Shown here: in pieces, positions 39,968 through 48,813 of the stretch
Layout of the letters: each line of letters opens with the position of its first letter
How positions within the stretch are numbered: the stretch's first letter is position 1
From: Woeseiaceae bacterium
Lineage (GTDB): Bacteria; Pseudomonadota; Gammaproteobacteria; Steroidobacterales; Woeseiaceae
Assembly: GCA_021773095.1 (NCBI GenBank)
Contig: JAJFKR010000012.1
Span: 1-48,994, forward strand
Length of the DNA: 48,994 bases
Direction of reading: 5' to 3'
Program-made: the position numbers and the translations under genes
The notes under the pieces: generated by a model
What the model saw: the letters and a program-made list of their open reading frames with translations, nothing else
What the model was told of the DNA's origin: nothing
The model's database searches: none

Positions 39968-40327
39968 CTAAAACTTCAGTCCGGCTTCGCGAGCCGCATC
40001 AGCCAGTGCTTTTACACGGCCGTGGTAACGGTAACCGGAACGATCGAACGCAACGGTATCGATGCCTGCCGCTTTCGCCTTCTCAGCGATGCGGGCCCCC
40101 ACGATGGCCGCTGCTTCGACGTTGCCGCCATTCTTGATTCCTTTGCGAACTTCAGCCTCAACGGTCGAGGCGGATGCCAAAATCTTGTTGCCATCAGCAC
40201 CGATCACCTGCGCATAGATATGCTGTGGCGTACGATGAACGCTGAGACGAGTTGCCTCGAGCTCACGAATCTTTGAACGACCGCGGCGAGCGCGACGTAG
40301 ACGATTATCTTTTTTGTTCAACTTCAT
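39968..40327 (-). CDS. rplR: Ribosomal protein uL18
   Basis: A 119-residue L18 that binds 5S rRNA, with the basic start [17 protein letters not shown] and the usual end [11 protein letters not shown]. Eleven bases separate it from rpsE. Confidence 0.99.
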   Translation of the reverse strand: MKLNKKDNRLRRARRGRSKIRELEATRLSVHRTPQHIYAQVIGADGNKILASASTVEAEVRKGIKNGGNVEAAAIVGARIAEKAKAAGIDTVAFDRSGYRYHGRVKALADAAREAGLKF

Positions 40328-40341
40328 TGTGACTTACCTGA

Positions 40342-40875
40342 TTATTTCTTCTTCGCTTCTTTGAGAACGACACGCTCATCGGCGTATCGAACACCCTTGC
40401 CCTTATAAGGCTCAGGCGGACGGAAGCGGCGAATTTCTGCGGCAACCTGACCCACTGCCTGTTTGTCAGTGCCTTTAATTACGACCTCGGTCTGGCTCGG
40501 CGTTTCGATGCTGATACCTTCCGGTGCTGCATAAACAACCGGATGCGAGAAACCGAGCGTCAGGTTCAGATTCTTACCCTGTGCCTGTGCGCGATAACCA
40601 ACACCGACCAGTTCGAGCTTGCGCTCATAGCCTTCAGTGACTCCCTGCGCCATATTGGCCAGCAACGAACGCATCGTTCCCGTTACAGCCATCGCGAAGC
40701 GCGATCCTGATCGTGGCGACAATTTCAGCTCGCCGTCTTCCTGAGTCAGTTCGACTTCTGAGTTCAGCTCCATCGACAATTCGCCCTTGCCACCTTTCAG
40801 GGTGACGACGTTGCCTTCTTGCTTGAACTCGACGCCTTTTGGCAGCTCAACCGGTGATTTTGCAATTCTTGACAT
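40342..40875 (-). CDS. rplF: Ribosomal protein uL6
   Basis: A 177-residue L6 starting [15 protein letters not shown], with the C-terminal [14 protein letters not shown] signature. The frame extends nine residues upstream but the ATG at 40875 gives the conserved N-terminus. Confidence 0.98.
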   Translation of the reverse strand: MSRIAKSPVELPKGVEFKQEGNVVTLKGGKGELSMELNSEVELTQEDGELKLSPRSGSRFAMAVTGTMRSLLANMAQGVTEGYERKLELVGVGYRAQAQGKNLNLTLGFSHPVVYAAPEGISIETPSQTEVVIKGTDKQAVGQVAAEIRRFRPPEPYKGKGVRYADERVVLKEAKKK

Positions 40876-40907
40876 AGTCCTGTCTCTTCTTAATGGGGTC
40901 AAAGCGT

Positions 40908-41303
40908 CTACGAAACGACGCAGATAACCTCACCACCAATCCCTTCTGCGCGGGCTTGACGATCACTCATGACGCCGGCCGACGTTGAAACAATAGCCAC
41001 GCCCAAACCACCCAGTACTTTCGGCAGCTCATCGGTGCCACGGTAAACCCGCAGACCTGGCTTGCTCGCACGCTGGATGTGCTCGATCACGGGCACACCT
41101 TCGAAATACTTGAGCTCAACGGTAAGCTCTTTTGAAGCGCCCTCACCATCGGTTGCGAAACCCACGATGTAGCCCTCGTCCTGCAGTACTTTCGCTACTG
41201 CTTCCTTCGCTTTCGACGCGGGCATCGACACACTGACTTTGCGTGCGCCTTGTCCATTACGAATACGGGTCAGCATATCTGCGATTGGATCCGTCATACT
41301 CAT
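40908..41303 (-). CDS. rpsH: Ribosomal protein uS8
   Basis: A 131-residue S8 ([18 protein letters not shown]), with the C-terminal [17 protein letters not shown] lies eight bases before the ATG at 41303. S8 is the known translational repressor of the spc operon. Confidence 0.99.
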   Translation of the reverse strand: MSMTDPIADMLTRIRNGQGARKVSVSMPASKAKEAVAKVLQDEGYIVGFATDGEGASKELTVELKYFEGVPVIEHIQRASKPGLRVYRGTDELPKVLGGLGVAIVSTSAGVMSDRQARAEGIGGEVICVVS

Positions 41304-41317
41304 ATTCTTATCTCCGC

Positions 41318-41623
41318 CTACCAGCTGGCTTTTGTCAGGCCGGGAATTTCGCCGTTCATGGCGGCTTCGCGCAGCTTGTTACGGCCCAGGCCGAATTTCC
41401 GATAAACACCGTGTGGGCGCCCCGTAACCGAACAACGAGCCCGCTGACGTGTCGGGCTGCCATCACGCGGCAGGCTGTTCAGCTTCGCCTGTGCAACAGC
41501 ACGCTCATCATCCGAGCTGTGGATGCTGCGAACGATCGCTTTTAGTGCCTTACGCTTTTCAGCATGCCTGGCTACTAGCTTGGCGCGCTTTTTTTCGCGC
41601 ATGATCATCGATGTCTTTGCCAT
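41318..41623 (-). CDS. rpsN: Ribosomal protein uS14
   Basis: A 101-residue S14 of the long form without the CxxC zinc pairs ([16 protein letters not shown]...[16 protein letters not shown]). It lies 14 bases before rpsH and is followed upstream by a compound REP element. Confidence 0.99.
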   Translation of the reverse strand: MAKTSMIMREKKRAKLVARHAEKRKALKAIVRSIHSSDDERAVAQAKLNSLPRDGSPTRQRARCSVTGRPHGVYRKFGLGRNKLREAAMNGEIPGLTKASW

Positions 41624-41645
41624 ATCTCTTTTCCTGTTTTCGCAA

Positions 41646-41688
41646 TCGCGCGTATGACGCGCTCGTACGAGCGGCCCTTAGGCCGCGA
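41646..41688. repeat. Compound REP element between rplE and rpsN
   Basis: Two palindromes in opposite orientation share GTAC: TCGCGCGT...ACGCGCTCGTAC at 41646-41668 and GTACGAGCGGCC...GGCCGCGA at 41664-41688. The first has CTCGTAC instead of CTCCTAC. Confidence 0.8.
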
Positions 41689-41692
41689 TTCC

Positions 41693-42232
41693 TTATTTCT
41701 TGAAGGGGAAGTTAAACGCTTCCAGAAGCGCTTTGCCTTCCTCGGGATTACGTGCTGTCGTGGTAATGATGATGTCCATTCCGCGCAGTACATCAATCTC
41801 GTCGTAGTTGATCTCCGGGAAAATAATCTGTTCCTGGACACCCATACTGTAATTACCCTGCCGATCAAATGATTTGGGATTCAAACCGCGAAAGTCACGA
41901 ATACGCGGAATCGCAATATTCACGAGGCGATCGAGGAATTCATACATACGTTCACGGCGCAGCGTAACCTTGCAGCCAATCGGCATGCCGTCACGAATCT
42001 TGAAACCAGCAACCGATTTACGCGCAATCGTCGTCACTGGCTTTTGGCCCGCGATCTTTTCCATATCAGCACGTGCTTTTTCCATGATCTTTTTGTCAGC
42101 CACCGCTTCACCTACACCCATGTTAATGGTGATCTTGGTGATCTTCGGCACTTGCATCGGATTTTCAAGACCCAGCTTCTTCTGGATCTGACCCGCAAGT
42201 TCGCTTTGATATTTTTCGTGTAATCTGGCCAT
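41693..42232 (-). CDS. rplE: Ribosomal protein uL5
   Basis: A 179-residue L5 that contacts 5S rRNA and the P-site tRNA, with [11 protein letters not shown] near the start and [11 protein letters not shown] near the end. Its mRNA start region is where S8 normally represses the spc operon; the fold was not verified. Confidence 0.99.
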   Translation of the reverse strand: MARLHEKYQSELAGQIQKKLGLENPMQVPKITKITINMGVGEAVADKKIMEKARADMEKIAGQKPVTTIARKSVAGFKIRDGMPIGCKVTLRRERMYEFLDRLVNIAIPRIRDFRGLNPKSFDRQGNYSMGVQEQIIFPEINYDEIDVLRGMDIIITTTARNPEEGKALLEAFNFPFKK

Positions 42233-42249
42233 TCTGTTCGTCTCTGTAA

Positions 42250-42272
42250 TCGCGCGCAGGGCGCGCTCCTAC
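42250..42272 (-). repeat. REP-like palindrome between rplX and rplE
   Basis: TCGCGCGC pairs with GCGCGCTCCTAC. It lies two bases beyond the rplX TAA and 18 bases before rplE. Confidence 0.85.
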
Positions 42273-42274
42273 GG

Positions 42275-42589
42275 TTATATGTCTACTACTTCGCCGCTTT
42301 TGAAAACGCGGACTTTCTTGCCGTCTTTCTCGACGCGGAAACCAACTCGTTCACCCTTTTTTGCTTTTGGGTTGAACACGAGCACGTTCGAAATATCCAT
42401 CGGCATCGCGTGGTCTTTGATGCCACCGGCTTCACCAATATTCGGGTTCGGCTTCACGTGCTTCTTCGCAAGGTTAATGCCCTCAACCAGCACGCGATTA
42501 TCTGCAAAAACCTCAAGCACGGTGCCGCGACGGCCCTTGTCTTTACCGGTTTTTACGATGATTTCGTCGCCTTTTCTTATCTTGTTCAT
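42275..42589 (-). CDS. rplX: Ribosomal protein uL24
   Basis: A 104-residue L24 starting [20 protein letters not shown], with the KOW motif in that segment. The frame continues upstream into the REP array, but those residues are REP-derived and not part of the protein. Confidence 0.98.
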   Translation of the reverse strand: MNKIRKGDEIIVKTGKDKGRRGTVLEVFADNRVLVEGINLAKKHVKPNPNIGEAGGIKDHAMPMDISNVLVFNPKAKKGERVGFRVEKDGKKVRVFKSGEVVDI

Positions 42590-42598
42590 ATCTTCAAT

Positions 42599-42689
42599 TC
42601 GCGCGTGAGACGCGCTCCTACTGTTGTTCATTTCGCGCGTGAGACGCGCTCCTACTGTTGTTCGTTTCGCGCGCCGGGCGCGCTCCTAC
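42599..42689 (-). repeat. Three-copy REP array between rplN and rplX
   Basis: Copies at 42599-42621, 42633-42655 and 42667-42689 repeat with a 34-base period. The first two are identical (TCGCGCGTGAGACG...); the third has CGCCGGGCG in the middle. The spacer is TGTTGTTC plus a variable end. Confidence 0.92.
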
Positions 42690-43054
42690 AGCACCTCTGG
42701 TGCTAAAGAAATAATTTTCATGAACTGGTTAGTGCGCAGCTCGCGCGTAACCGGTCCAAAAATACGTGTGCCGATGGGTTCAAGACGGGCATTCAACAAA
42801 ACTGCTGCGTTGCCGTCGAAGCGAATCAACGAACCGTCTTTGCGGCGTACGCCCTTACGCGTACGAACAACGACGGCATTGTAAACCTCGCCTTTTTTAA
42901 CCTTGCCACGAGGAATGGCGTCTTTGACGCTTACCTTGATGACATCACCCACACCGGCATAACGACGCTTCGAGCCGCCGAGCACCTTGATGCACTGCAC
43001 GCGACGGGCACCGGAGTTATCGGCCGCATCCAGAACTGTCTGCATCTGTATCAT
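42686..43054 (-). CDS. rplN: Ribosomal protein uL14
   Basis: A 122-residue L14 ([19 protein letters not shown]), full length. Its 3' end meets the last copy of the REP array by a few bases. In E. coli the spc promoter lies just before rplN; no promoter could be seen in the 16 bases between rpsQ and rplN here. Confidence 0.98.
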   Translation of the reverse strand: MIQMQTVLDAADNSGARRVQCIKVLGGSKRRYAGVGDVIKVSVKDAIPRGKVKKGEVYNAVVVRTRKGVRRKDGSLIRFDGNAAVLLNARLEPIGTRIFGPVTRELRTNQFMKIISLAPEVL

Positions 43055-43070
43055 GACTGCATCCTAAGTG

Positions 43071-43340
43071 TTATTGCTTGTCTGCCGCGCGTTCAACAAC
43101 GTTGACGACTGACCAGGATTTGTTTTTCGAAATCGGGCGACCCTCAGAAATCTGAACACGATCGCCCGCCTTGCACTCGTTTGTCTCATCGTGTGCCATC
43201 ACCTTGCTTGTACGACGAATGTATTTGCCATAAACCGGGTGCTTGATCAGGCGCTCGATAGCAACGGAAACACTCTTGTCCATCTTGTCGCTAACAACAC
43301 GGCCAGTGATCGTGCGTTGTACCTTTTTCTCTTCACTCAT
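43071..43340 (-). CDS. rpsQ: Ribosomal protein uS17
   Basis: An 89-residue S17 ([23 protein letters not shown]). Its ATG overlaps the rpmC stop by four bases (ATGA). Confidence 0.99.
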   Translation of the reverse strand: MSEEKKVQRTITGRVVSDKMDKSVSVAIERLIKHPVYGKYIRRTSKVMAHDETNECKAGDRVQISEGRPISKNKSWSVVNVVERAADKQ

Positions 43341-43543
43341 TTGGCTTCACCCGCTGCACGCGATAGCTCACCGAGAACCGTCTTAACGCGTGCGATATCT
43401 TTTCTGACGCGGCCATGCTGATGCACCTGTGCCAGCTCTCCAGTTGCCTGTTGCATACGCAGGTTGAACTGTTCGCGACGCAGCGCAACGAGTTCATCGT
43501 TGAGCTCATCGACCGACTTGCTCCGAAGGTCAGCTGCATTCAT
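43337..43543 (-). CDS. rpmC: Ribosomal protein uL29
   Basis: A 68-residue L29 ([19 protein letters not shown]...), with the two-helix core [20 protein letters not shown] at 43543 overlaps the rplP stop (TGATG). Confidence 0.98.
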   Translation of the reverse strand: MNAADLRSKSVDELNDELVALRREQFNLRMQQATGELAQVHQHGRVRKDIARVKTVLGELSRAAGEAK

Positions 43544-43956
43544 CACATCACCTGCCGTTTCACAAATGTGGTACCAAATGGCAGCTTCGCAGCAGCCAGA
43601 CGGAACGCTTCTCGAGCGATCTCTTCGGTAACACCTTCCATTTCATAAAGAACGCGACCCGGCTGAACCTGGCATACCCAGTACTCAACGTTGCCCTTGC
43701 CCTTACCCTGGCGCACTTCCAGCGGCTTCTTGGAGATCGGCTTGTCGGGAAAAACCCGGATCCAGATCTTCCCACCTCGCTTGATGTAACGCGTCATTGC
43801 ACGGCGCGCGGCCTCAATCTGACGAGCTGTCAGACGACCGCGACCGGTCGCTTTGAGTCCGAAATCACCGAACGAAACATTGCTTCCGCGCAAAGCCAGG
43901 CCGCGATTGCGTCCCTTAAACTGCTTGCGAAATTTTGTACGTTTTGGCTGTAACAT
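43543..43956 (-). CDS. rplP: Ribosomal protein uL16
   Basis: A 137-residue L16 ([19 protein letters not shown]), containing [13 protein letters not shown] and the arginine reported as a hydroxylation target in the family. Overlaps rpmC by one base. Confidence 0.99.
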   Translation of the reverse strand: MLQPKRTKFRKQFKGRNRGLALRGSNVSFGDFGLKATGRGRLTARQIEAARRAMTRYIKRGGKIWIRVFPDKPISKKPLEVRQGKGKGNVEYWVCQVQPGRVLYEMEGVTEEIAREAFRLAAAKLPFGTTFVKRQVM

Positions 43957-43978
43957 TTTGTTCTACCGATCTCCGTTG

Positions 43979-44001
43979 TCGCGGCCTGGGGTCGCTCCTA
44001 C
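43979..44001 (-). repeat. REP-like palindrome providing the rpsC stop
   Basis: TCGCGGCC pairs imperfectly with GGTCGCTCCTAC. On the minus strand it begins GTAGGAG, and its TAG is the stop codon of rpsC. Confidence 0.8.
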
Positions 44002-44690
44002 AATGCCTTCGCTTTATTAGCGTCCGCTGGCTCTGCCGGAATTACTTCGGGCTTATCAAACACTTCGCCCTTGAAAATCCATACCTTCACGCCGATCAGG
44101 CCGTAAGTCGTATTCGCTTCAGCCGTTCCATAATCAATGTCCGCACGCAAGGTGTGCAGCGGAACACGGCCTTCGCGATACCACTCCGAACGAGCAATTT
44201 CAGCACCGTTCAAACGACCACCAACCTTTACTTTGATACCTTCCGCACCAACACGCATCGTATTGGTAACTGCGCGCTTCATGGCGCGACGAAACATTAC
44301 ACGTCGCTCGAGTTGCTGTGCGATGCCTTCCGCAACCAATTGTGCATCGAGCTCAGGCTTGCGGATTTCATTGATATTGATACGCACTTCGCCAATATTC
44401 ATGCCGATCATCGATGCTACTTCAGAGCGCAGTTTTTCAATGTCTTCGCCCTTCTTGCCGATCACGATACCCGGGCGTGCCGTATGAATCGTAATATTGA
44501 TCTTGTTCGAAGGACGCTCGATCGTTATGCGACTTACCGATGCGTCTTTCAGTTTTTTCTTGATGAAAACACGCACCTGATGATCCGCTCGGATGTACTC
44601 CGGGAACATCTTGGAATCGGCATACCATTTCGATGCCCAGTCCTTGACTATGCCGAGACGTATGCCTGTTGGATGTACTTTCTGGCCCAT
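43998..44690 (-). CDS. rpsC: Ribosomal protein uS3
   Basis: A 230-residue S3. ATG at 44690 gives [14 protein letters not shown]; the longer frame starts with non-conserved residues. A KH domain occupies about residues 40-110. The C-terminus ends KAKAL and the TAG stop comes from a REP element. Confidence 0.98.
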   Translation of the reverse strand: MGQKVHPTGIRLGIVKDWASKWYADSKMFPEYIRADHQVRVFIKKKLKDASVSRITIERPSNKINITIHTARPGIVIGKKGEDIEKLRSEVASMIGMNIGEVRININEIRKPELDAQLVAEGIAQQLERRVMFRRAMKRAVTNTMRVGAEGIKVKVGGRLNGAEIARSEWYREGRVPLHTLRADIDYGTAEANTTYGLIGVKVWIFKGEVFDKPEVIPAEPADANKAKAL

Positions 44691-44691
44691 A

Positions 44692-45027
44692 TTACTTCTC
44701 GTCCGCAACGCGGATTGTGATGTGACTGTTGCGCTTGATTATCCTTGCACCACGACCTTTTGCACGAGCGCGAAAGCGTCGGAATGTCGGCGCTTCGTTG
44801 ACTTCGATAGTCGCAATTTTCAATTCATCGATGTCCGCACCGTGATTATGTTCTGCGTTGGCCACTGCCGACTCCAGAATTTTCTTAACGATACGAGCAC
44901 TCTTCTTTGGCGAGAAAGTCAAAACACGCAATGCGTCATCAACAGACTTGCCACGGATGACGTCAGCCACCAGGCGGCATTTCTGCGGTGATATACGTGC
45001 GTATCTAAGTGTTGCTGCAACCTGCAT
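44692..45027 (-). CDS. rplV: Ribosomal protein uL22
   Basis: A 111-residue L22 ([20 protein letters not shown]), with the long loop that lines the exit tunnel. ATG at 45027 (a TTG codon lies just upstream). One base separates it from rpsC. Confidence 0.99.
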   Translation of the reverse strand: MQVAATLRYARISPQKCRLVADVIRGKSVDDALRVLTFSPKKSARIVKKILESAVANAEHNHGADIDELKIATIEVNEAPTFRRFRARAKGRGARIIKRNSHITIRVADEK

Positions 45028-45039
45028 CAACCGGCTCCT

Positions 45040-45312
45040 CTACTTCGTTTTCCGATCACCGGAGTGACCGCGAAATGTACGTGTCATCGCAAACTCACCG
45101 AGTTTGTGACCAACCATGTTTTCAGAAATCAGTACAGGTATGTGCTGACGGCCGTTATGCACTGCAATTGTCAGGCCAACCATGTCCGGCAATACCATTG
45201 ACCGACGCGACCATGTCTTGATCGGGCGACGATCGTTCGCTTTAGCTGCTACGGCAACCTTTTTCGCCAGATGGTTATCGACGAACGGGCCTTTTCTTAC
45301 ACTACGCGGCAT
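45040..45312 (-). CDS. rpsS: Ribosomal protein uS19
   Basis: A 90-residue S19 ([15 protein letters not shown]), with the basic C-terminal [13 protein letters not shown]. Twelve bases separate it from rplV. Confidence 0.99.
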   Translation of the reverse strand: MPRSVRKGPFVDNHLAKKVAVAAKANDRRPIKTWSRRSMVLPDMVGLTIAVHNGRQHIPVLISENMVGHKLGEFAMTRTFRGHSGDRKTK

Positions 45313-45324
45313 TATCGAAATCCT

Positions 45325-46158
45325 TTACTTACGCTTCTTGTTGCGACGGCGAACAATCATGCTGTCCGTCCGCTTGTTTGAGCGCGTCTTCGCGCCCTTC
45401 GTCGGTGTGCCCCAGGGGCTAACCGGATGGCGACCACCCGAGGTGCGGCCTTCACCACCACCATGTGGGTGATCAACCGGATTCATGGCAACGCCACGAA
45501 CCGTCGGCCGTACACCCCGCCAACGAGTAGCGCCGGCTTTACCGAGTTTCCTCAGGTTGTGTTCGCCATGACCCACTTCGCCAATCGTTGCGCGGCAGTT
45601 GATGTGAATTTTTCGAACTTCACCGGATCGAAGTCGGATGGTTGCGTAGGCACCCTCGCGAGCAGCCAACATTGCAGAGCCACCCGCCGAGCGAATCAAC
45701 TGTCCGCCTTTGCCAGGCTTCATTTCAATGTTGTGGACCGTTGTGCCAACCGGAATTGCACGAATCGGCAGGGCGTTGCCCGGCTTGATTGGCGCATCTT
45801 CGCCGCTGATGATGGGTGCACCGGCACGAACACCCTTCGGTGCCAGTATGTAGCGACGCTCACCGTCGGCGTACTTGATCAGGGCAATGTGTGCGCTGCG
45901 ATTCGGATCGTACTCGAGGCGCTCTACAACGCCTGAAATTCCGTCTTTGTCTCGCTTGAAGTCGATTACGCGGTAATGCTGCTTATGACCTCCGCCCTGA
46001 TGACGAACCGTAATACGCCCATTGTTGTTGCGACCACCCTTACCCGACTTTTTCTCAAGAAGAGGCGCGTGTGGCTTGCCTTTGTGCAACTCCGGCGTTT
46101 TAACAGCGACGACAAAACGGCGTCCTGCTGATGTCGGTTTGGCTTTATGTAGTGACAT
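45325..46158 (-). CDS. rplB: Ribosomal protein uL2
   Basis: A 277-residue L2 ending in the basic RRRNKKRK tail. The [18 protein letters not shown] segment contains the His implicated in peptidyl transferase-site structure. Full length. Confidence 0.99.
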   Translation of the reverse strand: MSLHKAKPTSAGRRFVVAVKTPELHKGKPHAPLLEKKSGKGGRNNNGRITVRHQGGGHKQHYRVIDFKRDKDGISGVVERLEYDPNRSAHIALIKYADGERRYILAPKGVRAGAPIISGEDAPIKPGNALPIRAIPVGTTVHNIEMKPGKGGQLIRSAGGSAMLAAREGAYATIRLRSGEVRKIHINCRATIGEVGHGEHNLRKLGKAGATRWRGVRPTVRGVAMNPVDHPHGGGEGRTSGGRHPVSPWGTPTKGAKTRSNKRTDSMIVRRRNKKRK

Positions 46159-46170
46159 GCTGGGTAACCT

Positions 46171-46479
46171 TTATTCTGCGCCGAAATGCTCTTCGATGGA
46201 CGTACCATCGGGAAGCTTCACGTAGGCTTTTTTCCAGTTCGGACGACGGCCCTTGGTCTGCTGAAATCGCTTGGCCTTGCCTTTGACGTTTACAACCTGA
46301 ACCGAATCAGCCTTGACCTCGAACAGCAACTCAACTGCCTGAGCAATTTCTTTCTTGGTCGCGTCGGTACGAACTTTCAAAACAACCTGATTATTTTCAG
46401 CCGCAATGTGTGCCTTTTCCGACAGATGCGGGCCCTGAATAACCGTCAATAATCTTTCCTGATGCAGAGCACGACTCAT
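46171..46479 (-). CDS. rplW: Ribosomal protein uL23
   Basis: A 102-residue L23. ATG at 46479 overlaps the rplD stop (ATGA); the longer frame would run into rplD. L23 lies near the tunnel exit and docks trigger factor and SRP. Confidence 0.98.
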   Translation of the reverse strand: MSRALHQERLLTVIQGPHLSEKAHIAAENNQVVLKVRTDATKKEIAQAVELLFEVKADSVQVVNVKGKAKRFQQTKGRRPNWKKAYVKLPDGTSIEEHFGAE

Positions 46480-47078
46480 GACAAACGCTCCTCGATCAGC
46501 TTCAACGCTGGCACAGTAACCAAAACCTTGTCGAAACGAATCAAAACGACGGGGTCCATGGATGCGACATCGCAAATACCGACATTCGACAGGTTGCGCG
46601 CAGCCAGGAATACTTTTTCATCAAACGCCTCATTCAGAATCAGAACATTGTCCAGATCGTATTCTTTGAGTTTCGCGGCCAGCAGTTTGGTTTTCGGCGC
46701 CTCGAGCGTGAGCTCGTTGACGATAACCATGCGATCCTGACGAATCAGCTCTGAAAGTACCGAGCGAATTGCAGCGCGATACATTTTCTTATTAACTTTT
46801 TGATCAAAGTTACGCGGCTGTGCAGCAAACGTGCGGCCACCACCAACCCAGATCGGGCTGCGAATCGTACCGGCACGTGCGCGGCCAGTACCTTTTTGGT
46901 TCCAGGGCTTGGCGCCACCACCGCGAACCGCAGCCCTGTTCTTTTGTGCCTTCGTTCCAGCACGGCTGCCTGCGAGATATGCCGTCACCACCTGGTGAAT
47001 AAGAGCTTCGTTGTACTTCGCGCCGAATGCCGCTTCTGCGACCTCAACCGATCCCTTGTCCTGCAGTTTCAATTTCAT
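46476..47078 (-). CDS. rplD: Ribosomal protein uL4
   Basis: A 200-residue L4. The loop with [18 protein letters not shown] is the tunnel-lining segment. In E. coli L4 also represses the S10 operon through the leader ahead of rpsJ; here rplC has its own leader. Confidence 0.99.
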   Translation of the reverse strand: MKLKLQDKGSVEVAEAAFGAKYNEALIHQVVTAYLAGSRAGTKAQKNRAAVRGGGAKPWNQKGTGRARAGTIRSPIWVGGGRTFAAQPRNFDQKVNKKMYRAAIRSVLSELIRQDRMVIVNELTLEAPKTKLLAAKLKEYDLDNVLILNEAFDEKVFLAARNLSNVGICDVASMDPVVLIRFDKVLVTVPALKLIEERLS

Positions 47079-47089
47079 CGGATCGCCCC

Positions 47090-47734
47090 TTACTTCCTGG
47101 TCTTAATGGCGGGACGAACAACTACGCTTCCGCCGCGGTGACCCGGGACAGCGCCCTTGATCAGGAGAAGGTTGCGCTCTGCATCAACACGTACAACCTC
47201 AAGATTTTGTACGGTGCGGCGAACATTGCCCATATGGCCAGCCATCTTCTTGCCTTTGAAAACGCGGCCGGGTGTCTGGTTTTGACCGATGGAACCAGGT
47301 GCCCGATGCGCCAGCGAGTTGCCGTGCGTCGCATCCTGCATGCTGAAGTTATGGCGTTTTATCGCGCCCGCGAAACCCTTACCGATTGAAGTACCGACGA
47401 CATCAACTTTTTGACCCTCTTCAAACAGGTCGACTTTAAGTTCATTCCCGGCTGCAAACTCGCCGTCGTCCGTGTCTTCGAGTCGAAACTCCATCAATAA
47501 GTCGCCGGCTTCTACCTTTGCTGCTGCAAAGTGGCCGGCTGCAGGTTTTCGCACACGAGAAGCACGACGGCTGCCGGCTGCTACTTGCAGCGCGCGATAG
47601 CCATCATTCTCAACGGTTTTCACCTGAGTAATTCGGTTTGGCTGTGCCTCAATAACGGTGACTGGAATTGAATCCCCATCTTCCGTAAAGACACGTGTCA
47701 TGCCGCATTTGCGGCCAACAAGACCCATTGTCAT
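47090..47734 (-). CDS. rplC: Ribosomal protein uL3
   Basis: A 214-residue L3 ([16 protein letters not shown]), with the loop [19 protein letters not shown] lies eight bases before the ATG at 47734; the ATG two codons later is possible. It is preceded by an unusually long gap with its own promoter. Confidence 0.97.
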   Translation of the reverse strand: MTMGLVGRKCGMTRVFTEDGDSIPVTVIEAQPNRITQVKTVENDGYRALQVAAGSRRASRVRKPAAGHFAAAKVEAGDLLMEFRLEDTDDGEFAAGNELKVDLFEEGQKVDVVGTSIGKGFAGAIKRHNFSMQDATHGNSLAHRAPGSIGQNQTPGRVFKGKKMAGHMGNVRRTVQNLEVVRVDAERNLLLIKGAVPGHRGGSVVVRPAIKTRK

Positions 47735-48049
47735 GTTCAAAACCTCGCACCGACTTCGTTTGGTCAGTGACAATCTCTAAATTCAAAATCTTCACTGCAG
47801 TCACTTCGATTGGCGACTGCTGCTTTCGGAGCTCACCCTATGGGCGCAACATCCAGACATACGAAAGGGCCAGCCATCGCTGAGGACCTCGTCCTCGTTG
47901 CTCTGGGGCTGACCCAAGCTCCGATCCGGCCATATAGCCGGCTCGGCAGTTCCGGGATTTGCCGTGTCACCCTCGATTTCCTGGCGACTGGTTCTTCGCT
48001 GTCTTGCTATTGGCCGACTCCCGGTCCGGCCAAATCTAGCGAGCCCGCA

Positions 48050-48077
48050 ATTATACGACTCCTAACCCTTATTACAA
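48050..48077 (-). promoter_or_regulatory. Sigma70-type promoter for rplC and downstream genes
   Basis: Minus strand: TTGTAA, a 16-base spacer, then TATAAT, followed by a GC-rich stretch TGCGGGC. A GC-rich discriminator of this kind is typical of stringently controlled ribosomal promoters. The start would fall near 48043, leaving a leader of about 300 bases before rplC. Confidence 0.75.
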
Positions 48078-48154
48078 GCGGTTTTGAGCCTTTTTTACGG
48101 ATTTTGATCTTGTGATCTTGTGCCAATAGAATCAACAACTTAGCCGAACGAATT

Positions 48155-48233
48155 AGGGCGGTCGGGTGAGTGTTGACTGGAATGGCTCCCTTCGGTCCGC
48201 TTTATTTCCTGTCAACACTCACCCGACCGCCCT
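48155..48233. repeat. Long perfect hairpin, element 1 (conserved core)
   Basis: Two 23-base arms (48155-48177 and 48211-48233) are exactly complementary. The 33-base loop (48178-48210) contains GGAATGGCTC and GCTTTATTTCC, which recur in element 2 in the opposite orientation. No T-tract follows on the minus strand. Confidence 0.92.
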
Positions 48234-48320
48234 TTTGGCTTCGGAAAATGTTGAAGGATCTTGGCAAACGCCGTGGTAAACCTGAAATGCTGCCAAAGCG
48301 TCCTGACTAATTGTCAGGCA

Positions 48321-48396
48321 CGTCGGCGAGATATACGTGACCGGAAATAAAGCGCAGCGCAGCGAGCCATTCCGAGTCACGTATATCTCGGCGACG
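48321..48396. repeat. Long hairpin, element 2 (conserved core)
   Basis: Arms 48321-48341 and 48376-48396 pair with one mismatch in 21. The loop (48342-48375), read on the minus strand, matches the loop of element 1 at about 28 of 33 positions, while the arms of the two elements are unrelated except for the inner GAC/GTC. Confidence 0.92.
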
Positions 48397-48417
48397 GGCC
48401 GATCGTTATCAGAACGA

Positions 48418-48732
48418 TTAATTCAGCTTGATCTGAACGTCAACACCGGCGGGAAGCTCAAGCTTCATCAAGGCATCAACCGTCTTATCGGTAGGATCAA
48501 CAATATCCATCAAACGTTTGTGCGTCCGAATCTCGTATTGATCACGAGCATCCTTATTCACGTGCGGAGATATCAGGATCGTAAAACGCTCCTTTCGCAT
48601 CGGCAAAGGAATAGGACCCTTGACCGTGGCACCAGTGCGCTTGGCGGTTTCGACGATTTCCCGTGCTGAGGTGTCGATCAAACGGTGATCGAACGCTTTC
48701 AGGCGGATACGTATGTTTTGGTTTGCAGTCAT
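48418..48732 (-). CDS. rpsJ: Ribosomal protein uS10 (NusE)
   Basis: A 104-residue S10 ([20 protein letters not shown]), with [17 protein letters not shown]10 is also the antitermination factor NusE. It sits between tuf and the long gap; only tuf and rpsJ seem to share the upstream transcript. Confidence 0.99.
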   Translation of the reverse strand: MTANQNIRIRLKAFDHRLIDTSAREIVETAKRTGATVKGPIPLPMRKERFTILISPHVNKDARDQYEIRTHKRLMDIVDPTDKTVDALMKLELPAGVDVQIKLN

Positions 48733-48783
48733 TTACTTTCCTTTGTTCGCTCGACATTGGCGGTCTATCGACCGCCGCTATCG

Positions 48784-48807
48784 CTCGGCCGCTGGGCGGC
48801 CTCCTAC
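48784..48807 (-). repeat. REP-like palindrome between tuf and rpsJ
   Basis: A variant with CGGCCGC and GCGGCCTCCTAC arms. On the minus strand it starts GTAGGAG, a few bases after the tuf stop. Confidence 0.7.
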
Positions 48808-48813
48808 TGTTGT

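Larger units (their letters stand above)
47735..48417. other. 683-base gap splitting the S10 operon
   Basis: No coding frame here is convincing. From the rpsJ end, in transcript order, it holds a long hairpin (48321-48396), a small perfect stem CCTGAC/GTCAGG (48302-48318), a second long hairpin (48155-48233), a promoter (48050-48077) and a roughly 300-base leader with several GC-rich stems. In most relatives rpsJ and rplC are only tens of bases apart. Confidence 0.8.

Noticed and set aside
42590..42631. N-terminal extension of rplX by 14 codons
   Set aside because: The extra residues encode REP sequence, and the conserved L24 N-terminus starts at 42589.
48155..48233. Rho-independent terminator for rpsJ
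   Set aside because: The stem is far longer than usual and is not followed by a T-tract on the minus strand.
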